A DNA stretch of 64,000 nt from Ochotona curzoniae (GCF_017591425.1 NW_024465885.1:43953001-44017000); one strand, 5' to 3'. Shown: positions 56,801 to 63,893, counted from the stretch's first letter. Notes: a model not told the origin generated them from the sequence alone. Numbers and translations: made by a program.

Positions 56801-58632
56801 AACTGTAATGATTTTCATGTGTCTCGAGGAGTGAACTAGCGACTAGAAGTGTGCTCTCTCTTACTCCTCTCTCTCTAAATGTCATTTTGCCTTTCAAATT
56901 AATCTTGGAAATCAGAAAGCCCCTATCCCAGGGCGGCACCAGCAGGTAGCCCCAGAGGCGCCTTGGATTTCTCACCAAGTAGAAACTAGGACAGGCAGGT
57001 GCTAGGCCTCAGGGGATCCCACAGCCTGACCCTGGAGGGGATCCCACAGCCTGACCCTGGAGGTTGAATCCAAAGCCGGGGGAGTGGAGGCCGAGTGCGG
57101 GGCTGCCTCCCGGCCCGCCCGGCCCGACAACGAGGAACCATGCGCTGCTCCTCTGCTGAGAAGTCCGGATTGTTTTGTTTTTGAATTTATTGATTTTTTT
57201 AGAGGTGTCTGAGGCTGTCTGAGTCATACCCACGAGGATGGCCGCAGGAGCCCCGTGCTTTCCCCTGTCTAACTTTCACACTCCATGTAAGCCAGGGAGG
57301 GTCGCAGGTGCAAGCAGTCATGTGGCACTCACCGCCACAAGGGGGTTCTCAAGCCATTTTCTCACTGTGCAGGCGTAGGTGTCATGGCCCACTGCACACC
57401 TCGGCCACACAGCCTGCCTGCCTGCTGCCACTCCCAGGCCGTATGAACACACAGTGTGAGACAAGAGGAACACAGGAGAAAATAGAGAGAAAGCGGCTAC
57501 AGGGAAGTTTGTGTTTTGATCGAGCTTGGTAGGCACTGACAGAGCGAGGATGCTGCAGATGCGTGGCCAGGTTGCCTGGAGACCCCTAAACACTGCTTCG
57601 CAGAGGCATTTTGAAAAGAAAGTTCCAGAGAAACAAAAGCCGTTTGAGGGGCATAATGGAATTCCAGTGCATCTGAAGGATGGGCCTGGATAGAGCCAGC
57701 ATGGTTCTTTCCGTTGGTGGAAAAGCATGTGCCAGGTACCAGCTGGCCATGACTTCATTCCCCATGAGGCAGGAGACTTGAGTCATCCCAGAAACCATTT
57801 GGTTCCTTTGCATTCAGCTCCCTGTGAACCAGTAATGTGATAAACAAATGAGCTCTTCTTTGGGGATCAATACTTACTGACCGGCACTAACTGCTACCAA
57901 TAAAGCAGACTTTACCATAAAAAAAGAAGTTTGTTTTTTGTGGGTTCTTTTTGTTTGTTTGTTTTGCAGTGAGCAAAGCAAGATTGATTAAAGTCGAAGC
58001 CCTCCTGGTGGGGAGTGAGGGAGTTGCAGGAACAGAAGATGAAGGAAACTTTTTTTTTAAATAAGTTTCACTCTCCAGGTGGCCCCAGTAGTTGGGACTG
58101 GGCCAGGCTGAAGCCAGCAACACCATGCAGGTCTCCTGTGTGGGTGGTCGGGGACCAAGTCCTTGGATCATTGGCCACTGCCTTCCCCAGACGTGTTAGC
58201 AGGGGGCTGGCTCATAAGCCAACAGCTGGGATTCAGCCATCACAAGCAGTGGCTCAGCCCGCTGTGCCACGATGCTGGCCTCTCCATTAGAACTCCAGGA
58301 AGCCTCCACTTTCCTTGCAATCTTGTCATTGACCCACCTGTCACCATATACAGCCCATGTCTGTTGGAAGTTGCCGCATTGTTAATTAGAATCAAGTTGA
58401 ACCAGAACAAAATACAACCAGGCCATTTCACATGAAAGCCAAACATCTGCTGCCTTGAACAGAGAAACTAATTATGATTTTGTCTTTCAAGTACTTAAAG
58501 GACCCGGCCCAGCCCATCTTGGAGGCCTTGGACAAGGAGGACAGCTCACCCCGAGACAACTGTGACACCTGGGACAACGTGTTAATCGTTGCACTTTCGG
58601 AAAAGGAGACCGAGCTCCTACCCACCCCTTGA
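38395..58632 (+). CDS. IFNGR2: IFNGR2, interferon-gamma receptor chain 2 (whole coding span, 7 exons)
   Basis: Encodes the accessory, signal-transducing chain of the interferon-gamma receptor at the plasma membrane. It pairs with IFNGR1 and brings JAK2, leading to STAT1 activation (known for the family). Coding exons are 38395-38476, 46582-46714, 50958-51163, 53188-53333, 54258-54417, 54970-55127 and 58492-58632; they join without a frame break into 341 residues (human, from memory, 337). Seen in the translation: Leu-rich signal peptide (about 1-22), first FN3 domain about 30-140 with a Cys89/Cys97 pair, second about 141-242 with Cys211/Cys236, membrane helix about 250-273, PPSIP at 286-290 followed by IEEYL at 293-297. 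N-glycosylation sequons are at Asn59, Asn113, Asn140 and Asn233. Intron phases are 1,2,1,0,1,0. No stop, frameshift or missing exon was found, so the gene looks functional. Confidence 0.97.
39950..40210 (-). mobile_element. CSINE, diverged
   Basis: ATTATTTATTTATTTGAAAG, CTTCCATCCACTGGTTCACT and 5' end TGGCTTAACATACCAGCCCC. Confidence 0.87.
40423..40738 (+). mobile_element. CSINE, young subtype
   Basis: GGCCTGGCACAATAGCTCGA, GTTCTAATACCGGTGGCCCT and CATCGGACAGAAGATC. It lacks the CCATATGG stretch. TCAGACCTG flanks it at 40414-40422 and 40739-40747. Confidence 0.93.
40866..41110 (-). mobile_element. CSINE, old subtype
   Basis: CCAGGGCTGGGCCAGGCCAC, GGGCCATCTGCTGCTGCTGC and CACATAAGCAGGAAGCTGG. 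Confidence 0.85.
41568..41914 (+). mobile_element. CSINE, young subtype
   Basis: GAGCACTGTGAGGCAGCCTA, GGTTCTAATCCTAGCGGCCG and TTGGGACCCTGTACCC, with an extra ATGCTATGGGCTCC insertion in the right half and tail AATAAATAAATCTT plus A15. Confidence 0.92.
42010..42322 (+). mobile_element. CSINE, old subtype
   Basis: GCAAGGTAAACCTCTGCCTG, CATCCCATACGGGCACCAGT and tail CCAATAAATAAATGC. Confidence 0.87.
42670..42955 (+). mobile_element. CSINE, strongly diverged
   Basis: GCAAGCAGCAGGAGATGGCT, CTGGGAGACCTAGATGGAGT and CTGGCTCCTGGTTTGGG are in order; the head is not identifiable. Confidence 0.55.
42970..43272 (-). mobile_element. CSINE, full length
   Basis: AAAGATGTATTTTGTATTTA, CACAAGCAGGAAGCTGGATG and GCTGGCGCCACAGGCGG. 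Confidence 0.88.
43719..43950 (+). mobile_element. CSINE, 3'-truncated
   Basis: GGGGCTGGTGTGGCATGGTG, CCTATATGGGCACTGGCTTA and CACATGGGAGACCTAGAAGA; ends without the AATAAA tail. Confidence 0.82.
44540..44850 (-). mobile_element. CSINE, full length
   Basis: TTTATTTCTATCTAAAAGGC, TTTCCCAGGCCACAAGCAGG and 5' end GAGCTACTGCACTCACCCC. It is preceded by a (CT)n tract at 44503-44533. Confidence 0.88.
45808..45836 (+). repeat. (GGGGT)n tract
   Basis: Five consecutive GGGGT units preceded by GGG, in IFNGR2 intron 1; capable of forming a G-quadruplex on the + (RNA-like) strand. Confidence 0.9.
46582..46714 (+). CDS. IFNGR2: IFNGR2 coding exon 2 (first half of FN3 domain 1)
   Basis: The acceptor is CTCAAG| and the donor GTA|GTAAGC, with phase 1 in and phase 2 out. 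It encodes residues 28-72, including the conserved stretch APQNPKIHLYNAEQVLSW and the sequon Asn59-Gly-Thr. Reading straight through the donor meets an in-frame TAG at once, which supports the splice site. A pyrimidine-rich tract (TCTCTTTCTCTTTTTCTCCC) precedes the acceptor. Confidence 0.95.
46867..47174 (-). mobile_element. CSINE, full length
   Basis: TTCATTTTTATTGGGAAGGC, AGCCAGGAGCCAAGAGCTTC and 5' end GAGCCATTGTGCCAGTCCC. Confidence 0.88.
47651..47982 (+). mobile_element. CSINE, full length, old subtype
   Basis: GGGGCTGGTGCCTCATGGTG, GTGTCCCGGCTGCTCCACTT and CCATTTGGGGACTGAACC, with an expanded (CT)n near 47900-47930 before the poly(A). Confidence 0.9.
49110..49305 (+). mobile_element. 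CSINE, outer copy, left part
   Basis: GACACCCATATCCCGTATTT and CCACATGGAAGATTTATATT up to TTTCTGGCTCCTGG, where another SINE begins. It resumes at 49619. Confidence 0.65.
49306..49618 (+). mobile_element. CSINE nested in another CSINE
   Basis: Has its own head (CACTGGCAAGGTGGCTTAGC), core (CATCTCATATGGGCTTCG) and A/T-rich tail. TTCTGGCTCC borders it on both sides, and the outer SINE continues beyond. Confidence 0.85.
49619..49731 (+). mobile_element. CSINE, outer copy, right part
   Basis: TTCTGGCTCCCAGGTTTACT, GGCCCAGCCCTGGCTGTCAT and tail CTCAAATAATCATC: continuation of 49110-49305. Confidence 0.75.
49925..50195 (-). mobile_element. Ancient LINE-like 3'-terminal repeat, copy C
   Basis: On the minus strand it reads TTGAGGACCCTGGGATAATA, CCCCATCCCTGGGTACTGAT, CCTTTCTCTTCCCTCTTCCC, then AATCAGTGGTCCATGTGGGC and ATGCATCCTTCTCAACT. 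These blocks match copies at 1.7 and 15.5 kb in order. Lies in IFNGR2 intron 2. Confidence 0.5.
50212..50522 (-). mobile_element. CSINE, full length
   Basis: AGATTTATTTATTTTTACTG, CTTTCCCAGGCCATCAGCAG, GGAACCCATATGGGATGCCA and 5' end CCTTTCAGGCCCC. Confidence 0.9.
50866..50893 (+). repeat. A28 homopolymer near the exon 3 acceptor
   Basis: 28 uninterrupted adenines, ending 64 bp before IFNGR2 exon 3. No retrocopy was recognised immediately upstream of it. Confidence 0.95.
50958..51163 (+). CDS. IFNGR2: IFNGR2 coding exon 3 (second half of FN3 domain 1)
   Basis: The acceptor is CTTGCCAG| and the donor AACG|GTAAGA; phase 2 in, phase 1 out. It encodes residues 72-141 with CTQITATQCDF (Cys89 and Cys97, the short disulfide loop of this receptor), sequon Asn113-Val-Thr, and the conserved LRLRAELG and WFQHYRN blocks. 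An uninterrupted A28 run sits 64 bp before the acceptor at 50866-50893, close to where the branch point would lie. Confidence 0.95.
51164..53187 (+). other. IFNGR2: IFNGR2 intron 3 (2.0 kb)
   Basis: Phase-1 intron with no SINE or LINE that I could recognise along its full length. That is unusual in this repeat-packed window and may reflect constraint or chance. No coding similarity was seen in it. Confidence 0.85.
53188..53333 (+). CDS. IFNGR2: IFNGR2 coding exon 4 (first half of FN3 domain 2)
   Basis: The acceptor is CACCTCAG|, phase 1 in; the donor is CCAGCAG|GTCAGA, phase 0 out, a weaker than usual donor with C at +3. It encodes residues 141-189: VTVGPP, VTPGEGSL, then YYVHYWEKAGIQQ. Sequon Asn140-Val-Thr spans the exon 3/4 junction. 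Cys162 lies in a strand where I recall the human protein having phenylalanine, and the cysteine I recall in the human strand before YYVHYW is Asp176 here. Confidence 0.94.
53382..53404 (+). repeat. (TA)n microsatellite
   Basis: TA repeat with one TG interruption starting about 49 bp after the IFNGR2 exon 4 donor. Confidence 0.9.
53405..53517 (-). mobile_element. CSINE remnant
   Basis: AGCAGGGAGTTGGAGCCAAA and the 5'-like end CAGAGCTAGCCC; only the 5' third of a minus-strand copy. Confidence 0.5.
54258..54417 (+). CDS. IFNGR2: IFNGR2 coding exon 5 (second half of FN3 domain 2)
   Basis: The acceptor is CTTGCCAG| and the donor GATG|GTAAAG; phase 0 in, phase 1 out. It encodes residues 190-243: VRGPFKSSPILL, YCLQVEARLVW, and the membrane-proximal FSNISCFET with sequon Asn233-Ile-Ser. 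Cys211 and Cys236 form the expected second-domain disulfide (family knowledge). Confidence 0.95.
54418..54969 (+). other. IFNGR2: IFNGR2 intron 5 (0.55 kb)
   Basis: Short phase-1 intron without a recognised repeat. The sequence before the acceptor ends CACATCATCTTTTTGTAG. Confidence 0.88.
54970..55127 (+). CDS. IFNGR2: IFNGR2 coding exon 6 (membrane helix and JAK2 box)
   Basis: The acceptor is TTTTTGTAG| and the donor AGAG|GTAGGT; phase 1 in, phase 0 out. It encodes residues 243-295: a hydrophobic helix (ILLISLGVFSFLLVLAGACY, then FLVL) followed by the stop-transfer KYRG, then YWFHSPPSIPQHIEE. PPSIP is the box-1-like element needed for JAK2 association in human IFNGR2 (established knowledge). 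Confidence 0.96.
55240..55538 (-). mobile_element. CSINE, old subtype
   Basis: AAATGGCTGCAGTGGCCAAG, GGCAGGGTCCCAAGCACGTG and 5' end ACCACAACATCAGAGCCCC. Confidence 0.85.
55948..56230 (+). mobile_element. CSINE, old subtype
   Basis: GGGACAGCAGGTTATGCCAC, GGGAGGCAGCAGAGCACGG, CAGGGGAGACCACGATGGAG and tail CTTTCAAATAAATTTAAC. Confidence 0.83.
56233..56310 (+). repeat. GGAA-rich microsatellite
   Basis: GGAA/GAAA tetranucleotide purine tract grown from the A-rich tail of the SINE just before it; followed by CTAGCTAACTAGCTAGC. Confidence 0.92.
56330..56645 (+). mobile_element. CSINE, full length
   Basis: GGGGCTGGCACAGTGGCTTG, CATCTAGCTCCAGCTTATAA, GGGAGACCTGGAAGAGGCTC and GAGTGAACCAGCAGGTGG. 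Confidence 0.9.
56823..56908 (+). mobile_element. CSINE 3'-end fragment
   Basis: GGAGTGAACTAGCGACTAGA to TGCCTTTCAAATTAATC only. Confidence 0.65.
57012..57061 (+). repeat. 25-bp perfect tandem duplication
   Basis: A unit starting GGGGATCCCACAGCC and ending CCCTGGA is present twice without mismatch (57012-57036, 57037-57061). Confidence 0.95.
58050..58283 (-). mobile_element. CSINE, diverged
   Basis: GGACTGGGCCAGGCTGAAGC, TAGCAGGGGGCTGGCTCATA and 5' end GTGCCACGATGCTGGCC; lies just before IFNGR2 exon 7. Confidence 0.8.
58492..58632 (+). CDS. IFNGR2: IFNGR2 coding exon 7 (cytoplasmic tail, stop codon)
   Basis: The acceptor is TCTTTCAAG|, phase 0. It encodes residues 296-341: YLKDPAQPILEALDKEDSS, then a short acidic C-terminus ending LLPTP before TGA at 58630-58632. 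The YLKDP start completes the conserved IEEYL motif across the intron. The tail has only one tyrosine, as expected for a chain that carries JAK2 but does not dock STAT1. Confidence 0.95.
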   Translation, partial: YLKDPAQPILEALDKEDSSPRDNCDTWDNVLIVALSEKETELLPTP

Positions 58633-59190
58633 ACTCCAGCACTGGCCCTGCCTTGGGAAGAGGACTCGGCTCCAGGGAGCGGCCGCTGTTTCTGCCCGGA
58701 CCCCGCAGAGACCCACACTCCACATTCCTACCTCAGAGAGGCCTGCCACTGCCCAGCCAGAGGCAGCGGGTCTAGTGGGAAAGCCAGACTGAACTTTTCA
58801 TTAAGAATTTTCAAAATGTTGAAAGTTTCTAGGATGATTCTATGGCGATAACTCAGAAAAATTAAGACTTCTTTTAAACACTAAAAAGGATGTAATAATG
58901 AGCAAAATGCCGTGGCACACCTCTCTCTCTCTCTGTCTTTTTTTTTTTTTTTTTTTTTTTTTGCCTGTTGTGTCAGGTGGTCGAAAGACCAAGACCTCTC
59001 CATGACTGTTCTGGGGCCCCTGGGACAAATAAGTAACTTCTGTACCAGCTTGTCCCCAACCAAGGACACTGCACAGACCACTGTTGGCCAGTTTAAGGGC
59101 CTAAGATGTGATTTAGCCTGTAAATACTTTTCTTGTAATTTAAATGACTTTTTTTTTTTTAAGTCAAAAGTAAAAGACAAACTTTTTTAA
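58633..59190 (+). other. IFNGR2: IFNGR2 3' untranslated region (end approximate)
   Basis: This is non-coding sequence directly after the IFNGR2 stop. No AATAAA occurs in it. The best poly(A) signal is the variant AGTAAA at 59169-59174, followed by a T-rich, GT-containing stretch as expected downstream of cleavage. It contains (CT)n then T25 at 58938-58962. A later AATAAA at 61768-61773 could serve a longer transcript. The end point is an inference. Confidence 0.5.
58919..58962 (+). repeat. (CT)n plus T25 in the IFNGR2 3'UTR
   Basis: CT repeat then 25 thymines, transcribed as a long U tract in the mRNA if the 3'UTR call is right. Confidence 0.9.
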
Positions 59191-59814
59191 AAGCCTGTGC
59201 GAAGTCTTTTCTCTCCATTTTGCCTTATGTTAGCCTGTTTTCTGTCCCAGTTTCAACCATTTAAAACAGTCACTTGTGTCTGGAGGTGGGCCTTTGGGCT
59301 AGTGCTTAACCTGTCAGTGAATAATCTTGCCCATATCAGAGAGCCTGGGTTGGAATCCTGGATCTGTTGTGGGCATGGGCATAGTCATTTCTGCCCCATG
59401 TTCTTGCCAGACAGCGAACTAGTAATTTTAAGCAGAGACTTAGTCATGTGCCTAAGTACGAACAGGATCGATTTGACGGTGAGGGACTAAACAAACGTGG
59501 CCACACCACACAGAGGAATCCCGAGCATGAGCAGGCCCTGGGCGTTGCCCGTGAACAAGAGAACCAGAGCGGCACCTCTTGGTGTGGTCCGTGGCAACAA
59601 AACCCTCTCCTGTTCCCAGCCTCCTGCAAGAGGCAAGGGGTACTACCTTAATCGGATTGATAGGATGAAATTATAACGTCTCCTGGTTCCAGATGAGACA
59701 GGTGCCTCCTGGGAAGGTAGATGTGTCAAGCCGACAGTTAAAGAGGTAGGGTTACATTATAGGGCTACAAGAATTCCAGTTCACCTAAACTTTCAACTAC
59801 TTAGACCACATCAG
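59191..59814. other. IFNGR2 downstream flank, SINE head only
   Basis: About 59290-59375 (GGGCTAGTGCTTAACCTG, GCCTGGGTTGGAATCCTGG) looks like the 5' third of a + strand CSINE. The remainder is unassigned. Confidence 0.45.
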
Positions 59815-60010
59815 ATCCACTGCCAATCCACCTGCCTGCTAGAGCAGCTTGTGGGGGCAGCAGAGATGGCTCAAGTGGTTCTGTTTCTGCTACCCATGTG
59901 GGAGACGTTGATTAAGTTCTCTGCTTCTGGCTGTGACCTGGCCCAGCCCTGTCAGTTGCAGACATTTGGGGTGTAAACTAGCAGATAGAGCTCTCTCAGT
60001 GTCTTTTTTT
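59815..60010 (+). mobile_element. CSINE, 5'-truncated
   Basis: CTACCCATGTGGGAGACGTT, CTGACCTGGCCCAGCCC-like block and GTAAACTAGCAGATAGAG. Its right end is the insertion site of a younger SINE. Confidence 0.65.
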
Positions 60011-60334
60011 TTAAGATTATTTTATTATTATTATTTTTTATTGGAAAGGCAGATATACAGAGAGGAGAGACAGAGAGGAAGATCTTCCGTCCGATGATTC
60101 ACTCCCCAAGTGAGCGCAACGGCCCATGCTATGCTGATCCGAAGCCAGGAGCCTCTTCTGGGTCTCCCACGCGGGTGCAGGGTCCCAAAGCTTTGGGCCG
60201 TCCTCGACTGCTTTTCCGGGCCACAGGCAGGGAGCTGGATGGGAAGCGGGGCTGCTGGGATTAGAACCGGCGCCCATATGGGATCCCGGGCGTGCAAGGT
60301 GAGGACCTTAACCACTGCGCCACCGCGCCAGCCC
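60011..60334 (-). mobile_element. CSINE, young subtype with target-site duplication
   Basis: Close to consensus: GATCTTCCGTCCGATGATTC, GGGATTAGAACCGGCGCCCA and the complete 5' end ACTGCGCCACCGCGCCAGCC. CTCAGTGTCTTTTTTT is present on both sides (59995-60010 and 60335-60350). Probably one of the latest insertions here. Confidence 0.95.
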
Positions 60335-60350
60335 CTCAGTGTCTTTTTTT

Positions 60351-60634
60351 AAAGGCTTATTTATTTGATACACAGAGTTATGGAGGGAGAGGAGAGACAG
60401 AAAAGTCTTCCACCCCCTCGTTCATACCAGGATGAAGACAGGAACCAGAAGCTTCTTCCAGATCTCCCACATAGGTCAGGGACCCAAGCACTTGGGACAT
60501 GTGCTGCTGCTTTCCCGGGTGTATTGGCAGGGAGCTGGATTGGAAGTGGAACAGCCGGAACTGGAACCAGCTCCCACGTGGGATGCCAGCACTTCAGGCA
60601 ATGGCTTCACCAACTACCACAGCACTGGCCCTGG
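60351..60634 (-). mobile_element. CSINE, old subtype
   Basis: AGGCTTATTTATTTGATACA, GTGTATTGGCAGGGAGCTGG and 5' end CCACAGCACTGGCCC. Confidence 0.9.
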
Positions 60635-62245
60635 TCTCTCTTTTAAATGAGTAACTTCATAGTTTAACATTATTCTTATCTAAACTTGCATACATTCTTG
60701 ACACCTGATCAAACTGCTAAGACCTCGTGGGAACTCAGAATCTAACTTTCTACAGGTGCAACTCAGTTCCTGAAAAAGTCACAAAGGGGGTTTTTCAGAA
60801 GTGATACCAGCACTTCCTTTAGGCAGTGAGTCTCTGCACACACGAAGGCAGTGTGTTAGCCACTAGGCGGTAGGGATACCCACCAAGCACCCTTGTTGGT
60901 GCTGATGAAGGAGCCCTTGGGTCCAAAGGATATTTATAAAACCCATTTAGGAAACGGATGTGTGGTTGCTTCCCCCACTGCCACAGAAGGGACCTCGTGG
61001 CCGTGTGTCTGCCTTGGGGAGAAGCCATCTTGCACACCTTTGCTGGCAAGAGCAGAGGCCGTGCGGAGGTTTGTGAAGTTTGTGAAGCTTCCAGCATGAG
61101 TTGATGGCTCTCCCTCTGTTGGAGCCTGTCCTGATGTTAAGGAACTGGCCACCTTGCTAATCAGTTGTGTTCTCCGCTGGAGATACAAGGACAGCCCCGA
61201 CCCCAGCCGCACAAGACCTCCGGCAAGGCACTGGCCGTTCAGCTTGCTGTGAAGCAATGCTCCTTGTCATTTGCAGGAAGAGTTGGTACAGAGAAAATGT
61301 GAAGGATCAGTGTGAGTCACTTAGGACATGTAAGATACAAGAGCTTCCCCTGGCAGGCTACTGGATGACACCTAGTGAAAGGGGGACCCCTCAGAATCCC
61401 CAGAGGATTGGTTCTAGCGCCCCTCAGATAGCAGAAAAGCTGCAATGCTTAACTCTTGTGAGAAATGGTATAGTTTTTGCGTGGAATCTGCATACCTCCT
61501 CCTGTACACTTTGCACTGTCCTGATCAGTTATACTACCTAACGCAACATCAACATTGCGTGGCTGGGCCGCCTTGTTTATACAGTAATCACAGGGAAGAA
61601 ACATCTGTTCAAATTCTTTATTTGAGAGATGCACAGCTCTGATCTGCCGCTTCTCTCCAAATATATGCCAGGGCCGAAGGCAGAAACCCAGAACCTGACC
61701 CAGAGCCCCCAGGAGGGAAGCAGAAACCCAATGTCCCCAACCCTCCTGGTCGCCTCCCAGAGTCACCAATAAAACAAGAAGCTGAGGTTAGGGATGGAAC
61801 TTGGCCCTCCAGCATGAGTGAGGAGGGGTCTGCTGAGAAGTGAGGTCCACTCAGCTGTCAGAGACCAGCAGGCTGACCTGAGGGGAAGGGGCACAGCACA
61901 CTGGGTCCACTGTCCTGCGGAAGGAAGGGACTGCGGTCAGGCCAGAAAGGCCACCCCAAATGGTGGGAGGTCGTGGGTAAGTGTGGCAGGCTCAGTGCCC
62001 ACTCGCAGCCTGATCCCCAAGTGCTTCTGGAGGGGCAGCCAGGGTCCCTAAGACCTGTGCCCCAGGGCAGAGATGTGCTAACATCAAGCCCACTTCCGGG
62101 GGCTAGCGTGGGGGAGCCACGCAGAATCATCTGTGCAGCCCACTCCCCACAATAAGCTAGTAAACACTCAAGCCAAATGGGGGCTAGCTGTTGTTTGGGG
62201 TGGATCGAACTAGAATTATTTCGACAGACATGATACTTGCTTTTT
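60635..62245. other. Mostly single-copy flank (1.6 kb)
   Basis: No exon recognised. Contains AATAAA on the minus strand at 61617-61622 and on the + strand at 61768-61773. The minus-strand signal would suit the 3' end of a convergent gene; in other mammals TMEM50B lies downstream in that orientation, but no TMEM50B coding sequence was found. Confidence 0.35.
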
Positions 62246-62466
62246 GATGGTATTTTTTATTGATTTATTTGAAAGAGTTCCAGAAACTCCATCCAGGTCT
62301 CCCCACTGGGTGGCAGGGCCTCGAGTCCCTAGGTCAGCTCTGCAGCCCTCCAAGCACATTAGCAGGAAGCTGCACTGGAAGCAGACTAGCTGGGACTCTA
62401 ACTGGCATTCCACATGGGATTCCAGCACCACTGGAGGAAGCCTAACCCTTTGTGACACAACACAGA
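62246..62466 (-). mobile_element. CSINE, diverged
   Basis: ATTGATTTATTTGAAAGAG, CACATTAGCAGGAAGCTGCA and GCATTCCACATGGGATTCCA. The middle is shortened; an L1 inserted just past its 5' end. Confidence 0.82.
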
Positions 62467-62482
62467 CCCACTGGCATTTTTC
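62467..62482. repeat. Left target-site duplication of the 62.5-kb L1
   Basis: CCCACTGGCATTTTTC, identical to 63878-63893. Confidence 0.9.
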
Positions 62483-63219
62483 TTTTCTTTTTTTTTTTTT
62501 TTTTGTTATTAACATTGTATTATGTGATACAGTTTTGTAAGCACTGGGGATTTCCCCCACCCCTCCCCCACCCCTCCTCCCATAGTGGATTGCTCCATCT
62601 TGCTGCATAACCGCGGTTCAAGTTCAGTTGAAATTCCTTCATTGCAAGCATATACCTAGCATAAGGTCCAGCGTCTTATTGTCCAGATAAGTTCAGTGGC
62701 CTCTTGGGGAGACCTTCTCTGGTCTGAAGGTAGAGCTAACAGAGTAAAGTTCTGGTCAGTTAAAATCCCCAACAAAACATCAGCGTCAATATACAACGTT
62801 ATAGGATTAATTGACATAGTATTGAGTGAACAATATGTTAAAAAGAAAATACAAGTTCAATTCTTCAAAACATCTGGGTTGAGACAGTATCAGTGACAGG
62901 TACAAAAAGTAACAAACAACCAAGCATAAATTACAGATTAAATCAAGGCAAACGTGTGATATCTGACATAGTATTGAGTAGACAATATGTTAAAATTACA
63001 TGTAAGTTCTTGACTACCTCCTGCAACTATTTCAATGACACCTCATCAGTTGAGGTGTGCAACAAGTTTGTGGGGTGTTGCAGAGAAATCTCTCATACCT
63101 TGCTGATGGGTACTTGTTCTTTGTGTTCCATCTGATAGTACATGTGTGAGTCCTTGATGACCTATCTTTATTGTTCTTTGGTTATCTCATCCTATTAGTG
63201 TGTGTATATGAGTGTGTGT

Positions 63220-63268
<49 letters not shown>

Positions 63269-63877
63269 GGGGGGCAGGGGGTTTAGGAGGAACCTTGTTA
63301 GTCATTAAAGAGGGTGGAGGCCCAGAGCTGGAACTAGGTAAGGACTGGAGAAGGTTCCTCTCCCATTGTCCCGCCGGAAGTTTATTGATCTTCTGGTTCT
63401 GATGACCGATCGTGGTTCCTGGCTGTTGTTCTGATGTCGTTAGTTCCTATGTGGAAGGACTCAGGCTTCTTCCATTTCGTGTAGTTTATCCAAAGAGGGG
63501 GGATGCCTGTCCTCTGGGCTCTTGGCATCCAGAGGCATTCCAGATCCCCGTGTTCTCTTTGGCAGTTGTGATGACGTTCTTGTGTCTGTTCTGATTCACC
63601 TTGGTGGGAGTCCAGGAGTCCTTGTGGGTGGGGGATAAGCCTCCTCCAGTCCCTCTGTTCCGCTCTGGGGTTCTCCCCTATTCTGTGCATATGACCACCT
63701 GTTAATAGACTGTTTGGGTCGTTCCTAATTCCCCCTGTGTGTCATTGTAGCTTTAGCTATTGTCTAATGCTGATCTGGATCTATCAACTTTAAGATACCT
63801 ATCCAGTTCCTGTAGGTCACACTACGTGGATTCCTGGCTTTTTCAAGGGAGATGAGTTATTTCTCTGTGTTCCCACC
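62483..63877 (-). mobile_element. L1 insertion, 5'-truncated, young-looking
   Basis: Minus-strand L1 3' end of about 1.4 kb of the same family as the 9.0 and 23.8-kb copies. Its poly(A) tail is the T run near 62489-62504 on +. It contains a (TG)n tract at 63198-63266 and an internal duplication of about 152 bp (62813 versus 62965). CCCACTGGCATTTTTC flanks both sides (62467-62482 and 63878-63893), a perfect 16-bp target-site duplication. The longest frames have no resemblance to L1 ORF proteins, so this is untranslated-region sequence. Confidence 0.92.
63198..63266 (+). repeat. (TG)n microsatellite within an L1
   Basis: Mostly uninterrupted TG repeat of about 69 bp inside the 62.5-kb L1. The sister L1 copies carry a CAAA/TTTG repeat at the same place. 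Confidence 0.95.
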
Positions 63878-63893
63878 CCCACTGGCATTTTTC
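63878..63893. repeat. Right target-site duplication of the 62.5-kb L1
   Basis: CCCACTGGCATTTTTC, identical to 62467-62482. Confidence 0.9.

Larger units (their letters stand above)
55128..58491 (+). other. IFNGR2: IFNGR2 intron 6 (3.4 kb)
   Basis: Phase-0 intron with five SINE copies or fragments, a GGAA-rich microsatellite at 56233-56310 and a 25-bp tandem duplication at 57012-57061. Stretches 55539-55947 and 56909-58049 hold nothing else recognised, apart from a small GC-rich patch at 57080-57150. Confidence 0.88.

Noticed and set aside
57335..57350. CTCF-like motif (CGCCACAAGGGGGTTC)
   Set aside because: It lacks the GGCGC end of the core; too weak to call.
63382..63690. 102-codon minus-strand frame in the 62.5-kb L1
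   Set aside because: It lies in L1 3' untranslated-region sequence and lacks ORF1 or ORF2 features.
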